Position numbers and translations under genes: made by a program
Shown: positions 21,197 through 32,449 of the stretch, piece after piece
Numbering within the stretch: position 1 is the stretch's first letter
How the letters are laid out: each line of letters begins with the position of its first letter
Assembly: GCA_021234155.1 (NCBI GenBank)
Contig: JAJEKV010000014.1
Coordinates: forward strand, 20,041,513 to 20,105,512
Source: Isoetes taiwanensis
Taxonomy: Eukaryota > Streptophyta > Lycopodiopsida > Isoetales > Isoetaceae
Reading direction: 5' to 3'
Length of the DNA stretch: 64,000 nt
Notes under the pieces: model-generated
What the model was told of the DNA's origin: nothing
Databases searched by the model: none
The model's input: the letters and a program-made list of their open reading frames with translations, nothing else

Positions 21197-21555
21197 CTTC
21201 AAAGTCTGGCCTTCCATTTGTGTAAAGCCTGGTTGTTGTGGCTCATTTAGAAGCGACGACGCATGAAGGTGTTCAGGAATGAGGAGGTGTAGCTTGGGGT
21301 TTTGATCCCACAGTTGAGGTACAAATTATATCTTTCTTACCTGGCGTCCCCTCGAAAAGAGCAGTTCAAGGCAGCGGTCTGGAAAAGGACCCTCCTCATT
21401 GTAGACAATATTGGCAGGTTTGTGTCATGAGTCGTAGGTAGATATACATGCCGGGTGGGTTCTCCCTCCAGTGGGCAGGAGTACCCTAGCATCGTTTGTC
21501 TTGTACTTACTCTATATTAATCTTAGTTAACTTGATCTTTCAAAAAAAAAAAAAA
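21197..21555 (+). mobile_element. Candidate poly(A)-tailed retroposon (SINE or truncated LINE)
   Basis: The stretch ends in a 14-base poly(A) run (21542-21555) preceded by a LINE-3'-end-like tctatattaatcttagtt. The 9-bp gccatttga lies at 21188-21196 and directly after the tail at 21556-21564, as a target duplication would. No coding part recognised. Confidence 0.4.
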
Positions 21556-21799
21556 GCCATTTGAGCTACACATTTTAGAAATTTGGTTCAAAAATCGCCA
21601 ATTGGATTGCAACCATGTTAGAAAGAAGTAGGAAAAATGGCCAGTTCAGGCTACACTTTTGTGGGCGTGTTTTACAAGGAATGGCCAATTCATTATACTT
21701 ATACAAAATTATAGGTCCCTTAAAATTTTCCCTGCATCCGGGCATAAACCTCTGCATGCTGATAGTCCAGTCGCAGTTGAGGCACGCGAGGGGGTGTTT

Positions 21800-22600
21800 C
21801 ATAGGAGGTTGGGACAACCTACCAAGCTAGTTGCAAGTAGAGTAGTAGGTGGTCTAAGTACATCTCCTTATATCTACTATCCATTCCCATTCGGAACAAT
21901 ATGTATATCCTATTCTGCCACCAACGCATAGTCCTGGTTCTCCTGCCTGCAAGTGTGTTTTTAAGAGGACGACCACTGCGCCAGTCCACTGCTGATTACT
22001 AGATCAAAGATAATGTAAAACAATAGCAACTGCCTACCATATCGGATGACATGATTGTCATCTGATACCCATGGTCAAGCTCCTTTTGAGGGGCTCAGTT
22101 GCAACACATCGTTAGCTAGGGGATCAAATCTCATAGGTTGTGCGCGTATTGAAGTCTTCAACAAGCATGACTCTACCCAATTGTCTTTGTTGCTAGATGT
22201 CATCATATAGATTGATATAAGGGTCCAGCCTATTTACATGTGGGTGTGGTAGAAGTTGCTCTTGGCATGTGGGACGTAACAGATTGCCACAAAGAGAGCA
22301 CTGTCACTGCAGTGTGTTGCATGCGCACCCATAGGTACCATTTGTGCATGTCCGTGTTGCACAGGGAGAGTGATTGTGCCAAGGCTGCCTGGTAGAAGCA
22401 GGCAACCCCTCCGTGTCTCCTCTTTTCAGTGCACGCATTGAAGACAAAGTAGCATTGATATCCTGGGAAGTCAAGTAACCTGTGTCATGCATGCTCCCAT
22501 GTTTCCATGAGAAAAATAAGGTCCATATCTGCAGCAACTGAGTTGAGACTATCTCCTTTCTGCCATGGGAAGCCCCACCAATTCCAAGAGACCATGCAGA
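21800..22600 (-). pseudogene. LINE endonuclease (APE type)
   Basis: On the minus strand the opening SWNWWGFPWQKGDSLNSVAA then DMDLIFLMET is followed by DFPGYQCYFVFN, EKRRHGGVACFYQAALAQSL, LFVAICYVPHAK, EDFNTRTT and a final SSGLAQW. This is the order of the APE-like endonuclease: N-WG, L-ET with its catalytic Glu, RRGGVA-, YVP and GDFNAR. It nicks target DNA for LINE insertion. A stop follows the METWEHA block and shifts occur at two or more points. The catalytic Asp of DFN is retained; the Gly before it is Glu. Confidence 0.75.
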
Positions 22601-22610
22601 GGCACAGTCC

Positions 22611-23381
22611 CTATTTACTGATAGAAGCTGTGCCTGCTGATTCAGTGGAGACTGCACAAGGAGAAGCAGTAGAGGTGGAGGTATCATGGGGTGTGCAAGC
22701 AGCAGCCAGTGGGGGGTCGGTGGAGGTGGAGGCTGCATGTGGCGTGCAGGTAGTGGTAGGTGTAGCAACAAGGGTAGCGTGTGTGCTTGCGATGGGTGTA
22801 GCAGTGGCATGGGCTGGAATGGCTAGGGCTTCAACAACAAGGCCCTGAGGGTTTGTAGCACTTGCACCAACATCTTGTAGCCACAAGATTTGAATCTTGC
22901 CCCGGATCAGTCCTACATCTCCTCCCTTTTTTGGACGCTCTTGACTTTGTTTAACTCATGCATGCAAATTTTTTTGTTGTGCAAGAGTCTGATCTCAGTC
23001 AACGCAAAGGGCGGTCCCCTATAGCTGCCTTCTATGATGCAAAATGGTTGCTCGCTCTTGTGCATTCCCGACCGTGAATATAGCTGTAGCTGCTCATGAG
23101 CTTCTGCGTGGAGGCCCTTGCCTTGTTGGGCGATGACTGCCTGCAGCTCCTGCAATTTGCGATCTCGAGCAGCAGAGTTGTGCTCGAGGTTTTGCAAGTG
23201 GATGTCCAGGATAGGGCTCATCTTTGGTGAAGGTACATCCCATGTCTCGACTGTTCTCTGGAGGGCTCTCAGCTATGATTGGCTTTCTTGAAATGCAGCC
23301 TGGATGGCTTGCATTATGGTGGCGCCTTCTGAGCTTCTGATTGAAGGCAGGAGATGGTTGCCATAGTCTCCTGTTCTGCAC
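22611..23381 (-). pseudogene. LINE ORF1-like region
   Basis: The minus strand upstream of the endonuclease carries a Thr/Ala/Pro-rich frame (22611-22886) built on an internal duplication. A second frame at 22913-23221 contains a heptad-like stretch (LQNLEHNSAARDRKLQELQA). This position and composition fit LINE ORF1, an RNA-binding coiled-coil protein, but no diagnostic domain is visible. Confidence 0.4.
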
Positions 23382-23403
23382 GCTGCTTGTCGTGTATCAT
23401 GGC

Positions 23404-24105
23404 TTCCATGATGGTGGAGAGGGAGTCCAGCCCAAAACGTCTGCAGAGCAATATTTCTCTCTTGCCCTTTCTCTCACTAAGGCTTTGCCTCCAACTCCAA
23501 AATTAAAGCAATACTTTCCTCTTGCTCTAATCCCCACTTGGACCTCGCCCCCCGCACTCCAAACAACGATGGCTACTTATGTAACCCCCTACCCTAATCC
23601 CAGTTCTGGATGCCCAGCCTCCCATGACTGCCTCATGCTCAGGAACACCCTCCTGGGAGGGTCAAGTGGGTGGGCCATCACGAAAATGGCCCAAAGCAGA
23701 CGGCAAGGACAAGGGAGAGCCTCTTCTTCCATGTGGAAGGAGGCACGGGCAAAGACTCAATCAACAAGATCAGCTCGCAATGGGACTAACTGCTGCTCAG
23801 ACCCAATGGCAAACTATGTGCTAATTGAGGCCTTGAAGCAACTGAAGGAGACAATTGAGGATAACAGAACCTGACTTGCAGGCCTAAGAAGAGATACAGA
23901 CCTCGGTACCCTGAATGCTCAGAAGCCAGTTGGCAGCAGAGAAGCAGCGGGTTGCAAAGCTGGAGACCTGCATACAGCAGCTGGAAAATGGCCTCTGCTT
24001 AGTGCACTTTGACCGACAACAGGAGAAGTAGGGTCTCGTCGAATTTCGGGATTGTGTGGACTCCCTCTCCACTGCCATGTCTCGTCAACCTGCATTTTTT
24101 GCTTG
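23404..24105 (+). other. Unrecognised plus-strand coding-like remnant
   Basis: Frames run from about 23568 (MATYVTPYPNPSSGCP) through GLTAAQTQWQTM to RSQLAAEKQRVAKLETCIQQ, a coiled-coil-like piece, with stops between. A roughly 60-bp imperfect tandem repeat (gcaatatttctctcttgccc / gcaatactttcctcttgctc) precedes it. It could be an ORF1 or Gag remnant in opposite orientation. No function assigned. Confidence 0.3.
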
Positions 24106-24549
24106 ATCATTGTTTGAATTATAAATAAACAGTTTTCGTGATGGATATGACCAAATGGCGAGTGTTTTAATAATATCAAGGTGTATGGTTCATACATTTT
24201 GCTCCTAATCTTAATGGTGTACATTTTCTGACGTCATAAATGTGAAGGATAAAGATATGCAGGTCATGATATAGGGTCATATAACAGAAGAAAGTATGCG
24301 CTTAGTTTGCATTGGTGTCGTTTACTAAGATTTTATGACTAGTTTTAATCTGTTTTGCATGACACCGGACAGATGTTCAATGTATAAAATCTTGAATTGG
24401 GAATGATCTTTTCCCCAAAGATGTAAATGATTCGAGGGCACATTTGCCTAATGTAAATTCTTTGTTGGTGAATTATTTCTTGAAATTTCTATTTTTGAGG
24501 CGGGGCTAGTTTGTGATAGTATATGAGCATGGCAATCAAATATTTGGTT

Positions 24550-25227
24550 CTAGTGTAGTTTAATTTGATGTGGTATTATTCTGCATGTGAAGGTACAGAC
24601 AAAATGCACCTTATCTATGATGGGTAGACGAAAGAGAGCTGGAATTCTAAACATGCTTTCATTTTCATGGAATGAAGTAGTTCCGATCTTCAAATACCAA
24701 ATCCAATGCCATCTTGTAGTTTCTATATCCACTCTAATTCGACCATCCACTTGAGGTAAGATTTTTTTTTTAATGCTTGACACATTTTGTAGAAATTCTT
24801 GATCATATAAGGTTAATTACATTCATAAAATGAGTACCTCGATCTGTCAATAATTTATAAGGTACTCCAAATCTGCTACACAAGTTCTCCACAATAAACT
24901 CTGCTGTGGTTTGAATTAAAAGAGCTCGTATATTCTGGGAATTCAAATAGCAACAGTGGCACAATATATAGCCCCCTATACGTTCTACACAAGGATATAG
25001 AAGGGGAGGCACCACTGGCGCAAATGGGTTGGCGATGAGATTGAAGGAGATACTACATGAAGCTCCCTCGAACAGAACCTGAAGGGGTGCAGTACATTCT
25101 GTAACTGCACCCAAGGAGATCTCACGTGGACCCATATACCAGAAAAGGTAATGAAACGTGCCAAACGTACAATCTTGTACGCGTTGTATGGGGCAGGGGA
25201 GATCAAAACGTGCGTGACCTTAGACAA
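24550..25227 (-). pseudogene. Ty3/gypsy remnant: protease end joined to integrase
   Basis: The frame 24803-25135 starts with a protease-region tail (LGAVTECTAPLQVLFEGASC) similar to the one at 12.4-12.7 kb. It then passes straight into integrase core sequence, TAEFIVENLCSRFGVPYKLL and TDRGTHFMN, with the catalytic Asp of the D-RG-HF motif. RT and RNase H are missing, so a large internal deletion joined the two. Frame 24550-24783 continues with a weak HPQ-GR-like piece (KKILPQVDGRIRV). Non-functional. Confidence 0.7.
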
Positions 25228-26397
25228 TGAACTTGGAAATATTTTTGTGTTACATTAATTGTCCCAAGCTTAATATAAAACAATTCCATTTTTTTTTTTA
25301 ACCGCTAGTTGGAGGGATGGCCATGCCCGCCCACCCTTTGCTGACGGTTGAGCCCTCTGTTCATCACCTGCTACTATAGGAGGAAGCCCAAAAATCGGCC
25401 TATACACTCAACTTCTTCGCAGGCACTACAAAGGGCTGCCGCCCAGAAAATCCCTCCGCATATGACAGTCTTGGAGCTCGCACGGGGTCCTGAAAAATTC
25501 CAGTCCACCACAATAATGGGCAAGCAGATGTCCGCAAACTTGGAGTGGGACAAAAACGCTATCTCTACTAACAAACCATTCCTATTAACAAACACCTGGC
25601 CAGGTACGTGATAGAAGGTTCTAACTAATCACCCCTTTTCCCCTCTCCTAACCCCTAGAACAACCATCCCAACCTCTAGCAACAAGAGCAACAGGAGACC
25701 TTGAAAAACCCCATCCAACCCTAAAGCAAATCAAAACAAGGAAGGACGATGAGAGCTCCCCTTACTTCTGTCCCACTCCCTCTATGCTTATATTACCTAC
25801 TTCTCAGCCCCACCTCTACCTGAGTAAACCTCCCCCTTGACTAGAACCCCACCCCTACTTTATGAGATAGGACACCATCTGAAACAATAGACTCAAAATC
25901 ATGGACCTCTGCCTACCCCAACAAACATCCAAATTTCCGTGCATGCTCAAAGCAAACGCAGATCCAAATTGTGCCCCCCCCAAGCCATCATGCTACTTCA
26001 CCAGGCGGAAAGAGATACCACCTAGGTGAGGCAGCCCTATGGCGGAAGGACTAGGTAAGCCCGAACACGAGCGGGCATAAAAGAGAGAGAAGCAAGACCA
26101 TCCAAAAACCAAGAATGGGAAACCCCCACTAGTGGATCATTGTTCCAACTTCAACTAAAGATAGATGAAAATACCCTAGTACTTCGAAAAAAAAACCTAA
26201 ACAACAAGAACTATATTCTACGATTAGGCACATAATGAATACACTAAGACATCTAGGATAAATCTAATAATATTTAACCACGACCTCTAAACCTAGCCAT
26301 TTTAACCTAAAGACTCCTAGCCGCTTCTAAAATTTAACCAGGACCTTCTGCATCAGCATAGTACTTCACTCTCACGCTTCTACTACGTTCGCCGGAC
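25228..26397. other. No gene recognised
   Basis: C-rich sequence with no supportable ORF. A frame at 25348-25611 is unremarkable. The last 60 bases may be the beginning of the exon that follows. Confidence 0.3.
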
Positions 26398-27528
26398 ATG
26401 GATTTTCGACTGCTCAAAAACAGGGTAAGTTAATCCGTTCTTTCAACACAAAGTTTGCCTCCATTTATAGTTTTCTTTTGCAGATCGATCGCATCAACAA
26501 TCACAAGGCTCAGACTGGGTTGCAAGACCTCAGGTTCTCATTCTAGATTCATCTTGCTCAGATTCATCACTTGGTTTCGTACCATCTAACTCTGTATTTG
26601 GTGCATTTTTGCAGGAATATCCCGCAGTCCAGCTGCTCAGAAAGCATTGCAGGTATTACTAAGATGCAGATTTACAGTCATGTTTCCACTTTCCACAAAA
26701 TGAGAGGCTGATTTTCTGTTTCCGGTTTTGATTTTTTAGAACAGAACAAGCACGACAGGACAGGAAAATGCTCAGAGGGGCCTTATAATTATAACGACAG
26801 TGCGGATTATAATACGTTTCCGGAGTGTTCATTCGATGTGGTGGATGAACCCAAGTTAACACTTCCAACAGAAGGAATTGCAGGTATATGTCAAATGGGA
26901 ATTAAAAGACGGAGAACTTATTGCTGTGGTAAGTATATCAAATACCAGCACACTTTCCCAGCTTCGGAGATTGATTGAAACGCACATCCACAAAAACAAG
27001 CAAGACTTCACGTTTTTGATGATGCTTGGGGTAAGCTCTCTAACCTGCTGTAAGTTACCTGTTTTTAAAGTTAAAGATGTGATCTTATTGCTAGCGTTTA
27101 TGCATTCCGGTAAAGCTGTTAAGGGATAGATTTATGCTCCTTTTTTTTAATGATCTGCAGGCTGGCAAGTTAGTATGTTATTTTATTCAATGCATTAAAG
27201 TTCTGAAATGAATTGTAATTATGCATGCCAGGAGACAAGTAGTGCACCAATTGGAAAAGAATTAGAAGGGCAGATGCTAGTTCATTCTTTACCAAGTTGC
27301 ACTGAAGTTCCAGACAGCCGTGTGGCATCATTGAGAGCTCCGCCTACGAAAAAATTATTCAAAGCACCAGCTCTGGCTCCAATACATGAGCCCCTCAAGG
27401 AAAGTAGCAGGCCGCTTGCGCCTGCAGCTGCAAAAATTACATCAAGCTTAGCAAAGTTTTCCTTGAAAACCATGGCCTACTCAAACTATGTTGATTGTTT
27501 GCTGCCTCCCAATTCTTACTTTCCATGA
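26398..27528 (+). CDS. 3' exons of an unidentified host gene (kinesin-tail-like?)
   Basis: Consecutive exons with GT-AG borders read in phase: 26398-26424 (MDFRLLKNR, possibly internal), 26484-26533 (IDRINNHKAQTGLQDLR) and 26615-26652 (NIPQSSCSESIA). The next exon starts at about 26740 (EQNKHDRTGKCSEGPYNYND ... VVDEPKLTLPTEGIA). A further frame reads VYVKWELKDGELIAVVSIS ... LRRLIETHI ... DFTFLMMLG to about 27029. The last exon, 27232-27528, reads ETSSAPIGKELEGQMLVHSL ... VASLRAPPTKKLF and ends in a stop. The ISNTSTLSQLRRLIE...FTFLMLG part looks like a ubiquitin-like beta-grasp module. From memory a similar C-terminal module follows the motor in some plant kinesins; I could not check this. One frame step at 26883 needs either an intron border or a one-base error. 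No 5' part or motor domain is visible upstream. Confidence 0.55.
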
Positions 27529-28174
27529 CAAAGAAAATAACAAGTAAGCTTTTAGTTCCTAGAAATCCATGGTTTGCTGGCTATAGGAGTTAAACTCTTC
27601 AATCTGCCCTGATCCTCCTTAAGCTTTTTAAGTTGTTATTGGAAGTCTGATCACAATTTCCTACAATCTTCGACAATTTGTTTCTTGTCCCCTAGATGCT
27701 GCTGGCACTGTGACAGAGACGATCAACTGCAACAAACAAATATAGCAGTGCATGCAGCTTAATTTCAGCAACTTTCTTCTTTTTTGATGCATCGCCAAAA
27801 TGTGCCATTAAGTTCTGGAGTAGCTTTTGGAAGATGTTAAGGTTTCTTTGCAGGATGAGCTTCCAATGTAGGATGAGATTCCAATTGCCCGGATAGAACT
27901 TAAGTCATCCGAGAGGACCATGTTGATAACTCCACCTGGACCTTGGATGACTTAAGTTCTACCCGGGCCATTAATAACTCACTAAAACCATTGAAAACAT
28001 AAAAAAGACTCAGAGATATAAGGAAGCAACAAAACAGAAAACTTACCGTGTTCTTTTGTGCATCAACTTGCTTAGATTTACTGTAAAAAACCAACTCCAT
28101 AGGATTTAGAGCTTTTGCCTATGGGGGACTTCTTTATGTCACCCTGCTAACGTGCGGGGCCCCAATAACATAAA
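27529..28174. other. No gene recognised downstream of the host exons
   Basis: Probable 3' UTR and intergenic sequence. A short inverted pair around 27895-27965 (cggatagaacttaagtcatc and gatgacttaagttctacccg) could fold into a stem of about 20 bp. Confidence 0.35.
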
Positions 28175-28306
28175 GGGGACATGTTTCTGTCCCCCTGCTT
28201 ACGTGCGGGGGATCTGTCTCTGTCCTCCTGCTTAGGTGCGGGGGACATGTTTCTGCCCCCCTGCTTAGGTATGGGAGATATGTTTCTGTCCCCCTGCTTA
28301 GGTGAA
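28175..28306. repeat. 33-bp minisatellite, four units (family shared with 42 kb)
   Basis: Four 33-bp units start with ggggacatgtttctgtcccc-like sequence and end with ctgcttaggtgcg-like sequence. Each unit contains an inverted pair GGGGACA...TGTCCCC. On the minus strand the unit reads GGGGACAGAAACATGTCCCC, nearly the same as the plus-strand unit of the array at 41.98-42.3 kb. Because 33 is a multiple of three, frames are kept: minus encodes an 11-residue unit SRGTETCPPHL. Confidence 0.9.
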
Positions 28307-28935
28307 AGGTATGTTTCAGCGCCATTCTTCTTCCAAGAACCTGCTCAAAGTACACCACAAAAAAACCCCAAACATTCGACCCCAAACATTCGTAAGCATA
28401 TCACAAATATGGCACAACGGACTGAGCTTTACCTGGAGGAATATTTCATTAGTGTCCGTTGGCTTAGACAAGGTTTAGACCAACAGTCTTGTCGTTCGGG
28501 CATGGCGGAGGTTCCGGAAGGGCAATCTTATTAACTGTCTATGTGAAATCCCGACTCAATGATACTTACGTCAGGACCAGCTCTCAGGTCAAAGTTTTGG
28601 GTGCTGCCAATTGATCTTACCTGGCCTCTCCTCGTGTGAATCTTCGAAGATGTGGACAAGCAATGCTGTGTTAGTAGCGTTATTGGACTAGCACTGAGAC
28701 CTCATCACGGCCACTGTTACAGTGTGAGTTGAAAGGTCCGAGCAGAAAGAAACGTAAATTCAAGCAAGAAGTGGATGAGGAAAGATGAAGAAAAAGAGGG
28801 CTTTGCTAAACAGTTAACAGTAAGTAATGCAAGTGAAGACCAGATTTTACTTAGGGAAGCAGATTGTTGTTGTTCTACATGCGACATTTGGGGTAATTAA
28901 TATTCCTATTGTTAATTAATATTATTTTATAATTA

Positions 28936-29512
28936 ATGTCGGTCATACTGTTTGTTGGTTCTACCAGTCTATGTTCTACTGCTTACATTCCCACTATGTT
29001 CGTTTTGATTGCTCTGGCTCCTCCCCTTGGCCTTGTTGGCTCCATCCTCACTTGGTTGCTCGGGTTTGGACTCGTGTATCTCGGAGTTGGTGGTTTTGGC
29101 TCGTTGGTTGGTTCCACCAGTCTCCTACGAGGGGGTATGCTTGCATATTCCCACTATGTTCAGCTTGATTGCTCTGGCTCCTCCCCTTGGTCTCGACGTC
29201 TTGGCTCCATCCTCTCTTGGGTGCTTGGGTTTGGTTGGCTCGTGTTGCTGGTTGTTTGTGTGGTGCAATCCGTTTGAGGCTCCGGCTGGGCAATTGGCAT
29301 TTCTTGGTTCTTTGGGAGGCTACGGTTAGCTGGCGCAGCCGGTCTTCGGGTTAGAGTCTTGCTGGCGGCGGCTCGATGGTGTCGAGGATCACGGTCTTGC
29401 ATCAGGAGGAGTTGGGGTTCCGTAACCGGGTTGCTTGGTTGCTGCCTTGTTTGTTCCATGTCGGTGCTCATGGATGTCCTGTACCCGGTCTCGGTTTGGT
29501 TGGTCAGGGCGG
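28936..29512. repeat. Imperfect tandem duplication of about 170 bp
   Basis: Sequence around cccactatgttcgttttgat (28989) recurs as cccactatgttcagcttgat (29150), followed by the same gctctggctcctccccttgg. The long hydrophobic frames it produces look accidental. It flanks the Gag-only element on the left; the sequence continues across the element at 41163. Confidence 0.75.
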
Positions 29513-32025
29513 TGTGACGAGCCTGCCGAGTTGACCCTCCGGGCAACTCGGGATCTTGTCTGACTTACAACTAGATTTATGCACAGGTGAATTTAGGTGA
29601 AGAATCAAATCTTCCTTTGAAAATTAAATCCACAGTTTAGGCTCAACAAACAACCCTGGTTCATGCATTCAACATATTCACAAGCTTAATATATTCCAAG
29701 TTCTAACTGGACAAATCAATAGCGTAAATATTTACAATGTGTTATCAATATCCATATACAACAACACTGAGCGAATCAACAGAAACTGCTAGCTCTAGAA
29801 CTCAAGCACGATTCCCGGCCACATTGCCACCATCAACTTGACCGCCACCTTGCGGGTTCACTGCACATGCACTCACTGGGGTTAGTCCTCGTGACTAAGT
29901 GGGGATCCCATAGCTGCTGCTGCATACATGGAAACACTCGGGCATCTTGGATAACAAGAACATAGACAATTCAAACACAAGATTCTATGGTGCAGTGCTA
30001 GACAATGACAATAAAGAAAATCGTAAGCATCAGGAGCAAAATATAAAGTCAAAGTACCAAAACAACATAACAAGCTCCCCGATTGGGAAGCTCGGCCCGA
30101 CCTACAAGCAAGGCCCACATTAGCGAGAGAAATGCCGAGCCAGCCACATTCCGAGCCCCGCTATGAGTTGGTGGGGTGAACCTCAGATGCGCAAGATACC
30201 CTTCCCAGCCCACGCCCCGCTACCGGAGGACCTCTTACCATGGAGTCACAGGAGTTGACGACAACCTCACTTAGGGAAGCTACGCCCATGAGGAAGCCAC
30301 GCCCAGGTGTCACGAGAGCATAGATACAAAGAACACAGATGACATGAGAATGCGGAACTACCTGTGCCAATCAAACTCGAAGTCCGACCCGGAGGTTCCA
30401 AGTACATACATAATATCAAGAACAACAGTGGAACAATTCAAAGACCATAACATGTGTGTTCATTAGAGAATTTACTATAAATGTGCCTAGATCATACTCT
30501 TAGCCCTTGTCGAGGTTGCCCATACAACCTAACTATGCCGAAGTAGCTAGATCGATGATGAAAACTATAATGACAACTCAAATGTTGATGTAGCGTGCTC
30601 AAACCACCCCTGTAAGGTCGATGCAGTACTCACTTCGCCATATTATTACTTAGGCTCCCTTAGATATGGTTTCAAGGTTTTAATATTTAAAATTCCACTT
30701 CATAGCTAATGAATTAATTGCGCATTCAAACTGGCGCCTCCAACTTACGCTTTTCCTGCTTAAAAATCCATGGGGTCCCCTGACCGCAACTGCCTGGAAC
30801 TTCCGTCAAGCAGCTCCCAGGCAAGCCCCATCTCCAGGAGCAAGCCCGTATAATTATCTTAGATACCTTTGATTTACTAGATTTAAATTACATAATATCT
30901 TAGTTAAATGCAACCATTAATAGAATTTCTTACAATTTGTTATTATTCCGTCGTTGCCTTCATGCTGGAACCTCCTCTATTGGTTACTTCTTCCTTAAAC
31001 CAAGGTGCATCACAATCCCATCTATGGTTACCTAGCTTTCTAATTTCTTTTAGCTTGCTAGCAATTGTGCTCAAAGCAACAAATTGGCAATTCTAAATAT
31101 AAACAACAAATAAGAACCAAAACCCAATAGAATGACAGGAAGCAGAAAAAACAGCAAATAAGCAAACCAAGATAGACATGTTCGGCCTCTGTGGCTCTGG
31201 TTTTGGCATCGATTCACCATCTAGCTATGACCCACAACCAAATCGATCTGCTCCAGGCCCAAATCGACCTGATTTAGCTGATTTTGAAGCGTTTTGGGGC
31301 AGTTGGGTCGCTGGAGGATCTCTTCAAACACTGCAGAACAGCCATAACGACCCTTGATTCATACCAACCAGCCCTGTAACTTCAATTTCGGCCCCTTTGG
31401 ATGCTATTGCAGCCCATTTTCCGGAGTCTCGGAGTTGGATTGTTGCTACCTCAAAGCTGAACCGGTTTTTAAACTCCTTAATTCCTTCAAATTTGCCTCC
31501 GCCCTCTCAGATCTGATTGCTAAGAAGCAATTTCGGTGCCTCCTGAGTTGCTTACAGATGACCCATATGCATTAATTCAGCTCCTTCATAAGATCATGTA
31601 CCATCTTATTAACAAGGCCTTAACAAGCTATCTCTGAATCCGGTGTTCACAGCAGTTTATAAGCACCCAATCCTTATCCCAAAGCATGAACACTTTTTCT
31701 CTTAACAACAACCATATGATCCATAAAATCAGCATAAAACCCCACCTGGAAAGGAAGATTTGATGCCGTCTACGCAAGCTCTTGCCTCCAGATAGCTTCC
31801 TCCGACTCCTCTGCAACCCAAATTCCTTCTGGAGCTCCTCTTGCAAAAGAAACCTCACGTACCACCAACAAAAGCCCTCTTCTACAATTTTTCTTTTTCT
31901 AGTTTGGCTTATGTGGATATTGGATATATGCCATGCATATATCCCAATACATATATCCCAATCTATTAGATATATGCTTTATGTGCAATACCAATGCTGG
32001 AGTCTTAGGGCCTAGGATCGTTACA
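29513..32025 (-). repeat. Left (3') LTR of the Gag-only element, 2513 bp
   Basis: Intact LTR. It matches 33534-35003 plus 40124-41162 almost base for base except for clusters at about 30077-30400 and 30770-30840 and a T5/T4 homopolymer near 31460. All frames inside it are incidental. Confidence 0.92.
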
Positions 32026-32037
32026 ATCTCCCCTTCT
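32026..32037 (-). promoter_or_regulatory. Polypurine tract of the Gag-only element
   Basis: Minus strand agaaggggagat lies directly beside the LTR start, as plus-strand priming sites do. Confidence 0.75.
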
Positions 32038-32449
32038 AAAATTCAACCCATGTCCTCATGGGTCGATCCTAGGAGCTGTCATACTTACTGACAGTTTGCA
32101 CTAGCAATCTAAAGCAAGATACCGCATCGCTACAACAATGAGACAAAAGCAAAACCATCATGACCCTTACCACGGAATCGCGACTCACGTAAGCTTCTTG
32201 CGCTCTATCACGTGGAGCTTCGACCACAGACACAACCATTTGGTGTTGCGGAAGATCCATCATCTGCGGCACTCTAGCTTCACCCACTCTACCGCCTTCG
32301 GCCAATGATTCTATCATCCGTACCCCATCTTTCGTCAGCCGGGCGCTCCCTTTGATTCGAAGCGAGGTTCTCCACCCTCTGCCTCTACAAAGATTTGGAT
32401 ATCGATTGGATCGTTCTCGTCCCATGGCACTTCTATCTAGTCATTTGTG

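Larger units (their letters stand above)
13640..23400 (-). mobile_element. Long L1-type LINE, second copy, interrupted
   Basis: Collinear minus-strand pieces form one LINE. ORF1-like sequence lies at about 22611-23381, endonuclease at 21800-22600, and the linker and RT start at 19477-20300. RT motif A is at 17204-17418, and RT motif B to C at 14560-14835. The C-terminal domain reaches about 13640. Removing the hAT element (14836-17195) and the LTR element (17391-19406), each with one target-site copy, restores uninterrupted RT motifs at both joins. Sequence at 20301-21700 is also foreign or strongly decayed. Stops and shifts elsewhere show the LINE was already old or has decayed since. Confidence 0.85.

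Noticed and set aside
28936-29546. Long hydrophobic ORFs suggesting a membrane protein
   Set aside because: They come from a tandemly duplicated GT/CT-rich sequence, overlap on both strands and run into an LTR.
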